In this document: positions 59,659 to 64,000 of the stretch, in pieces
Position numbering within the stretch: the first letter of the stretch is position 1
Layout of the letters: each line of letters starts with the position of its first letter
Made by a program: the position numbers and the translations under genes
Notes under the pieces: model-generated
What the model was told of the DNA's origin: nothing
Databases searched by the model: none
The model's input: only the letters and a program-made list of their open reading frames with translations
Source of the DNA: Nemania diffusa
Lineage: Eukaryota; Ascomycota; Sordariomycetes; Xylariales; Xylariaceae
Length of the DNA: 64,000 nucleotides
Direction: 5' to 3'
Assembly: GCA_038501195.1 (NCBI GenBank)
Contig: JBBPUQ010000003.1
Span: forward strand, 62,001 to 126,000

Positions 59659-61835
59659 GTTATAAAAAAGATTTTTAATTATAGTTTTTTTTATATATAT
59701 ATATTTTTTTTTTTTTATATATATATTTTTATTTATATATATAACTTATTAATTAAAATTAATATTTTTAATATTTAATTTAATACTTTTTTTATTAATA
59801 TATTAATTAAGTTATTTTTTTTATTAATTTAATATATTTTAAATTTTTTTTTTTATATAACTTTTATAATAATATAATATTAATTATAAATTGTTTTTTT
59901 TATATTATATTAAATTTAATTAAATAATTATAATATAATTTTAAATTAAAATATAAAATTATTAAAATTTATAATATATTTAATGTTTTTAAAATTTTTT
60001 AAAGAATTATATAAAAAATAATTATATTATTAAATTTATTAATTATTTTATATAATTTATTAATTAATATATTTTTAATTATTTATTTATATTTATTTAA
60101 ATTTTAATAAATAATATTATTAAAAATTTTAAATTTTAAATTTTAAATTTTAAATTAATATTATTTTTTATATAAGTTTTTATAACTAATATAATTAAAA
60201 TTTTAATTTATAATATTATATTTATATTATTTATAAATAAATTATTTATAAAAATAAAAAACTTTATATAATATAAATTAAAAACTATAAATATTTATTT
60301 ATAGTTATAATTATTAATTTATTATTTAATTTATTTATTTAAAATAATTATATTAACTTTTAATAAATTAACAATTTAAATAATAATAAATAAATTATAT
60401 AAAATTTTTAACTAATAAATATTATTTATATATATATTTTAAATATATTAAAAAATATATTATTATATAAAATTTTTTATATAAAAATTAATTTTAATTA
60501 ATTATATAATTTAACTTTTTTAAATTAATATAATATATTTATTTATAAATATAACTTAAATATTATTAAATTTAATTAAATTATTTTTGTTTAAAATTTA
60601 CTTAAATTTAGTTTTAAATTTTATTATATAAACTTTAATTTTTTTTTAATTAAAAATTTTAAAATTATAAAATTAAAAATATTATTTATTTATAATTTAA
60701 TAATATTAAATTTTTAAAACTATTATTAATAATTAATAAATAAAAATTATATAAAAAAACAATTGTTTTAAATTTTTAATAATAATATTTATAATATATT
60801 TTAAATTAATATAAATTTAATTTAATTAATTTATATAATAATTATATAATTTATAATATAGTTTTTTTAAAATATATATTTTTAACTTTAATAAATAAAT
60901 ATATATATATTTTTTATATAAATTTATTAATTAATTATATATATATTTATATAATATTTTATGATTTATATATTATATTATAGTTTTAAATTAAAATAAA
61001 TTTAAAAATTAAAATTAATTGTTAATTTATTTATTAAATTATTAATAATTATATAAATATAATATTTTTTTTAAAATTATTATATTTTTATATAATTAAT
61101 TAAAACTTTTTATATAATTAAATAATTTTATTTTTAACTTTTTATATAAATTTTAATTTAAAAATTTAAATATTATAATATTTATTAAAGTTATATTTTA
61201 TAAATTTAAATATTTTTTATATAAATAGTTTATTAATTTTTATTATATTAAATTTTTTTAAAAAAAGTTTAAATATATTAATAATATTATTTATTTATAG
61301 TTTAATAACTAGTTTATAATTTATTTTTTTTAACTAAAAAATATAAAATTTAATTATATAAAAAAAATTAAAAATTATATTAATTTTTTAAATCAGCTTT
61401 TTTTTTTATATAATATTTATTAAAATAAATAATATATTATTTTTATTGTTTTATTTTATATTTTTTATTATATAAAAATAAAGTTTAATTTATATATATT
61501 AAAATTTTATAAATTTATTAATTATATTAATTATAATATTAAATTTTTCAATAGTTTATATTTTATATAAAGTAAAATTGTTTTATTAATTAATTATATA
61601 ATTAACTTTAATTATAATTTGTTTTTTTTAAAACATTTTTATAGCTTTTTTAATAGTTTTTACTTTTTATATAATATTAAAAAATAAAATAAAAATTTAA
61701 TTAATTTATAAACAATTATTAAAAATAAATAATATTAATATAAAACTATTAAATTTTATAATATTATTTAAAACTTATTAATTTATAATATATTGTTATT
61801 AAATAAAAAAAGCTAATATAATTATTAATTAATAT

Positions 61836-62108
61836 TGATTTAATTTTATATAATTAATTATATATAATAAAACTAAAATAAAATATAATTTTATAATTAT
61901 ATAATACTATTGTTGTTTTTTTATTTAAAAAAAAATCTTTATATATATAATATATATATATAAATTATATAAATTTATTAACAATTTATTAACAATTTAT
62001 TAATATTATATATAATAAAATATAATTAATTATTTAATAAATAAATAATAAATTATATAAAAAAAATTTAAATATATATTAATTATAATTAATATTGCTA
62101 TTTTAATA
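61836..62108 (+). repeat. 261-bp direct repeat, copy 2
   Basis: Second copy of 59398-59658, 2.4 kb downstream, with a 12-bp tandem duplication. The pair could be long terminal repeats of a 2.7-kb RIP-ruined retroelement, or two insertions of one short element. Confidence 0.8.
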
Positions 62109-62242
62109 AAATATATATATAATTTTTATATAATTAATTTATTATTTAAAAATATTATTTTTAAAATTATTTTTTAAATAAAAAAAGTTATAAATATTTA
62201 TATATATAAATAATTTAATAAATATAAATATAAATTTATTAA

Positions 62243-62413
62243 TGTTGAACCAATGACTTGATAGGACTTGTATGTACGCACTAGATGCGTACGACTAGGA
62301 CTTAAACCAGGACTTTTATCAAGTAACCAAATAAATAAAGAATACAAGGATTTACTAGGATCTATAGGACCCACAGGTCCTATGCACACATATATGTAAA
62401 TAACTTGCGTACA
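62243..62413. mobile_element. Un-RIPped 171-bp island, possible solo LTR
   Basis: A sharp patch of normal base composition inside the A+T block. It begins TGTTGAACC and ends GCGTACA, so it has TGT...ACA termini as LTRs do. It contains two perfect hairpins: GTACGCA-CTAGA-TGCGTAC (62274-62292) and ATAGGACC-CACA-GGTCCTAT (about 62362-62381). I find no flanking target duplication, so the solo-LTR reading is tentative; a short non-autonomous element is an alternative. Confidence 0.4.
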
Positions 62414-64000
62414 ACTTTTTTAGTTATACTTTTTTTTATAAAATATATATACAAATTAATATAAAACTTTAGAACTTAGAAACAAACTATAAACTCTATA
62501 AATTACTTCAAATCTTTTTATATATATATGTATAAAAAATTCTACTAATATTAATTAGTAATTGCAAAATACAATTACAAATTAGCAAAGTAAAAAAGCA
62601 AAAACTAATTATTGTTAAAAATAATCTTTATGCTACATCTTTTTTTTTTTTGTACAAAAAGTAAATTATTATTTTTGTCGATTAGCTAAAAACGCGTTAA
62701 ATTAACTGTTAAACAAATAAAGCTTAACTATTAAAAAGTTGAAGTTTTTTTTGCAATAGTTTAGTTAACCTTTGTATAAAAATTAACAAAACTATAAGCT
62801 ATTTTATACATTTACTTTTTTAACTACTTTATTTATTTTACAACTTCTACTTTTTTACTTTTTACAATTATATTAACACTGATAACAAAAGCAGCAGCAG
62901 TAGCAGCAGTTGCAGCAGCTAAACAAACTTAAAACAACAATTTAATAACTTTATATAATAAAAATAACTTTATATACAAAGATATAACTAAAAGCAGCAA
63001 TATTTAAATAAAAATTTAAAAAAAAAAAACAGATCTAAAGTATTAAAATATAACCATTAACCTTAATATTTTTTTAAAACTTATAAAATTAACAATATAT
63101 TTTGCATAATATTTATATAACTATATACAACTAAAAGTCGAAAGCGAACAGCTCGTACAAATATTTGCAATAAATTTTAACAAATAAATAAAACTTATAT
63201 TTGTAAATGTTAGTTATATATTTAAACAAAAATTTAGCATTATAGTTAAATATAATTTAAATATTTAACTATATAATATAATATATAATAACAAGTTTAT
63301 TTATATTTTTAAAAAATATAAAAATGAAAATAATAACAAATCAAACAATAATATATCTATATAAACAGCACTAGTTTTAGCATTTATACTAGCAAATATA
63401 TTAAAACTTTCTGTTATATAAACAGATTTTTTAGCATTATAACTAGTTATACCAAAGCTAGCAATACTAGTACGCTATATAGTATTTAGTACAAATAATC
63501 AAATATTTAGTTCTTTTATACAAACAAAAACCCAAAAACTTATATTTATTTCTGGGATTTCTACTGTATATTCTGCGCCTTTATCCACGTACAAAAATCG
63601 GTTATACGAACTTTTTTTTACTTAAATTATTTATAATAGTTTAATTAAAACAGCTCAATTTACTATATTTACTAAAATATAACGATCCGATTAAAACTAT
63701 AGCAGTAAGCTGTACAATATATTATATAACAAAGCTTAAATTTTTATTTTGATATATTGTTAACTTAAAATTACTAAAAGATAATACTATGTAATATTTC
63801 TTTCTATACTAAAAAAAAAAGCTAAATAGTATTATTTCAACTATATTAGTTCAATATATAAATAAAACAAAATTTATATAATATTTAATAATTATTTTAA
63901 TATAATAGTTAATTATAGTTAGTATTAAACTGACTAAACTATTACTATTTTTGTATAAATAAAACAAAACAACTCAACAAAAATAATACTTAAAGTATTA
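62414..64000. mobile_element. Second, less eroded A+T-rich repeat (partial)
   Basis: Still A+T-rich but with clearly more C and G than 50441-62242, including a CAG/AGC-type tract (GCAGCAGCAGTAGCAGCAG, 62889-62922). On the minus strand, 63605-63300 reads a nearly continuous frame (FLYVDKGAEYTVEIPEI..., later GITSYNAKKSVYI) broken by two stops, one TGA and one TAG, of the kind RIP creates. It looks like the remains of a protein-coding element; the family is not recognised. It continues past the window. Confidence 0.4.

Overview
The window reads as a chromosome segment of a filamentous ascomycete (Pezizomycotina). Genes have short GT-AG introns (about 48-210 nt), and the gene families are typical of that group: a NACHT/ankyrin NLR-like protein, a HET-domain protein, a Zn2Cys6 regulator, a GH18 chitinase and a Prm10/ThrE-like membrane protein. 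Moderate-GC gene islands alternate with extremely A+T-rich blocks, as expected from repeat-induced point mutation (RIP) of transposons. No species can be named from the sequence.

Layout. 1-4783 (minus) is an NLR-like gene that runs off the left edge: alpha/beta-hydrolase, degenerate NACHT, then about 20 ankyrin repeats. 5296-13946 is an A+T-rich element with 146-bp terminal inverted repeats and a 9-bp target duplication, best explained as a RIP-ruined Mutator-like transposon. 13956-23150 is gene-poor, with one decayed Ecm33-like membrane-protein pseudogene, a GC-rich relic and a small J-domain gene. 23263-34518 carries a secreted GH18 chitinase, a Prm10/ThrE-like protein with a 24-nt internal exon, a fused FAH/alpha-beta-hydrolase enzyme and a HET-domain gene. 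35275-48312 is the densest part: a calponin-homology protein, an NDUFAF2-like complex I assembly factor, an unrecognised 661-aa protein, an unrecognised 149-aa protein, a possible 87-aa membrane peptide, a Mn-type superoxide dismutase and a Zn2Cys6 transcription factor. From about 50440 to the right edge is a second A+T-rich block. It holds a 203-bp ATT microsatellite, a 1-kb palindrome, several dispersed direct repeats and one short un-RIPped island (62243-62413).

The genes do not form an obvious biosynthetic cluster or operon. Two of them (NLR-like and HET) belong to families linked to fungal allorecognition and programmed cell death. Most of the others are housekeeping (complex I assembly, superoxide detoxification, chaperone co-factor, cytoskeleton-type CH protein) or catabolic. 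Exon coordinates were derived by reading splice signals and checking that reading phase is kept across each junction. No transcript or database evidence was available.
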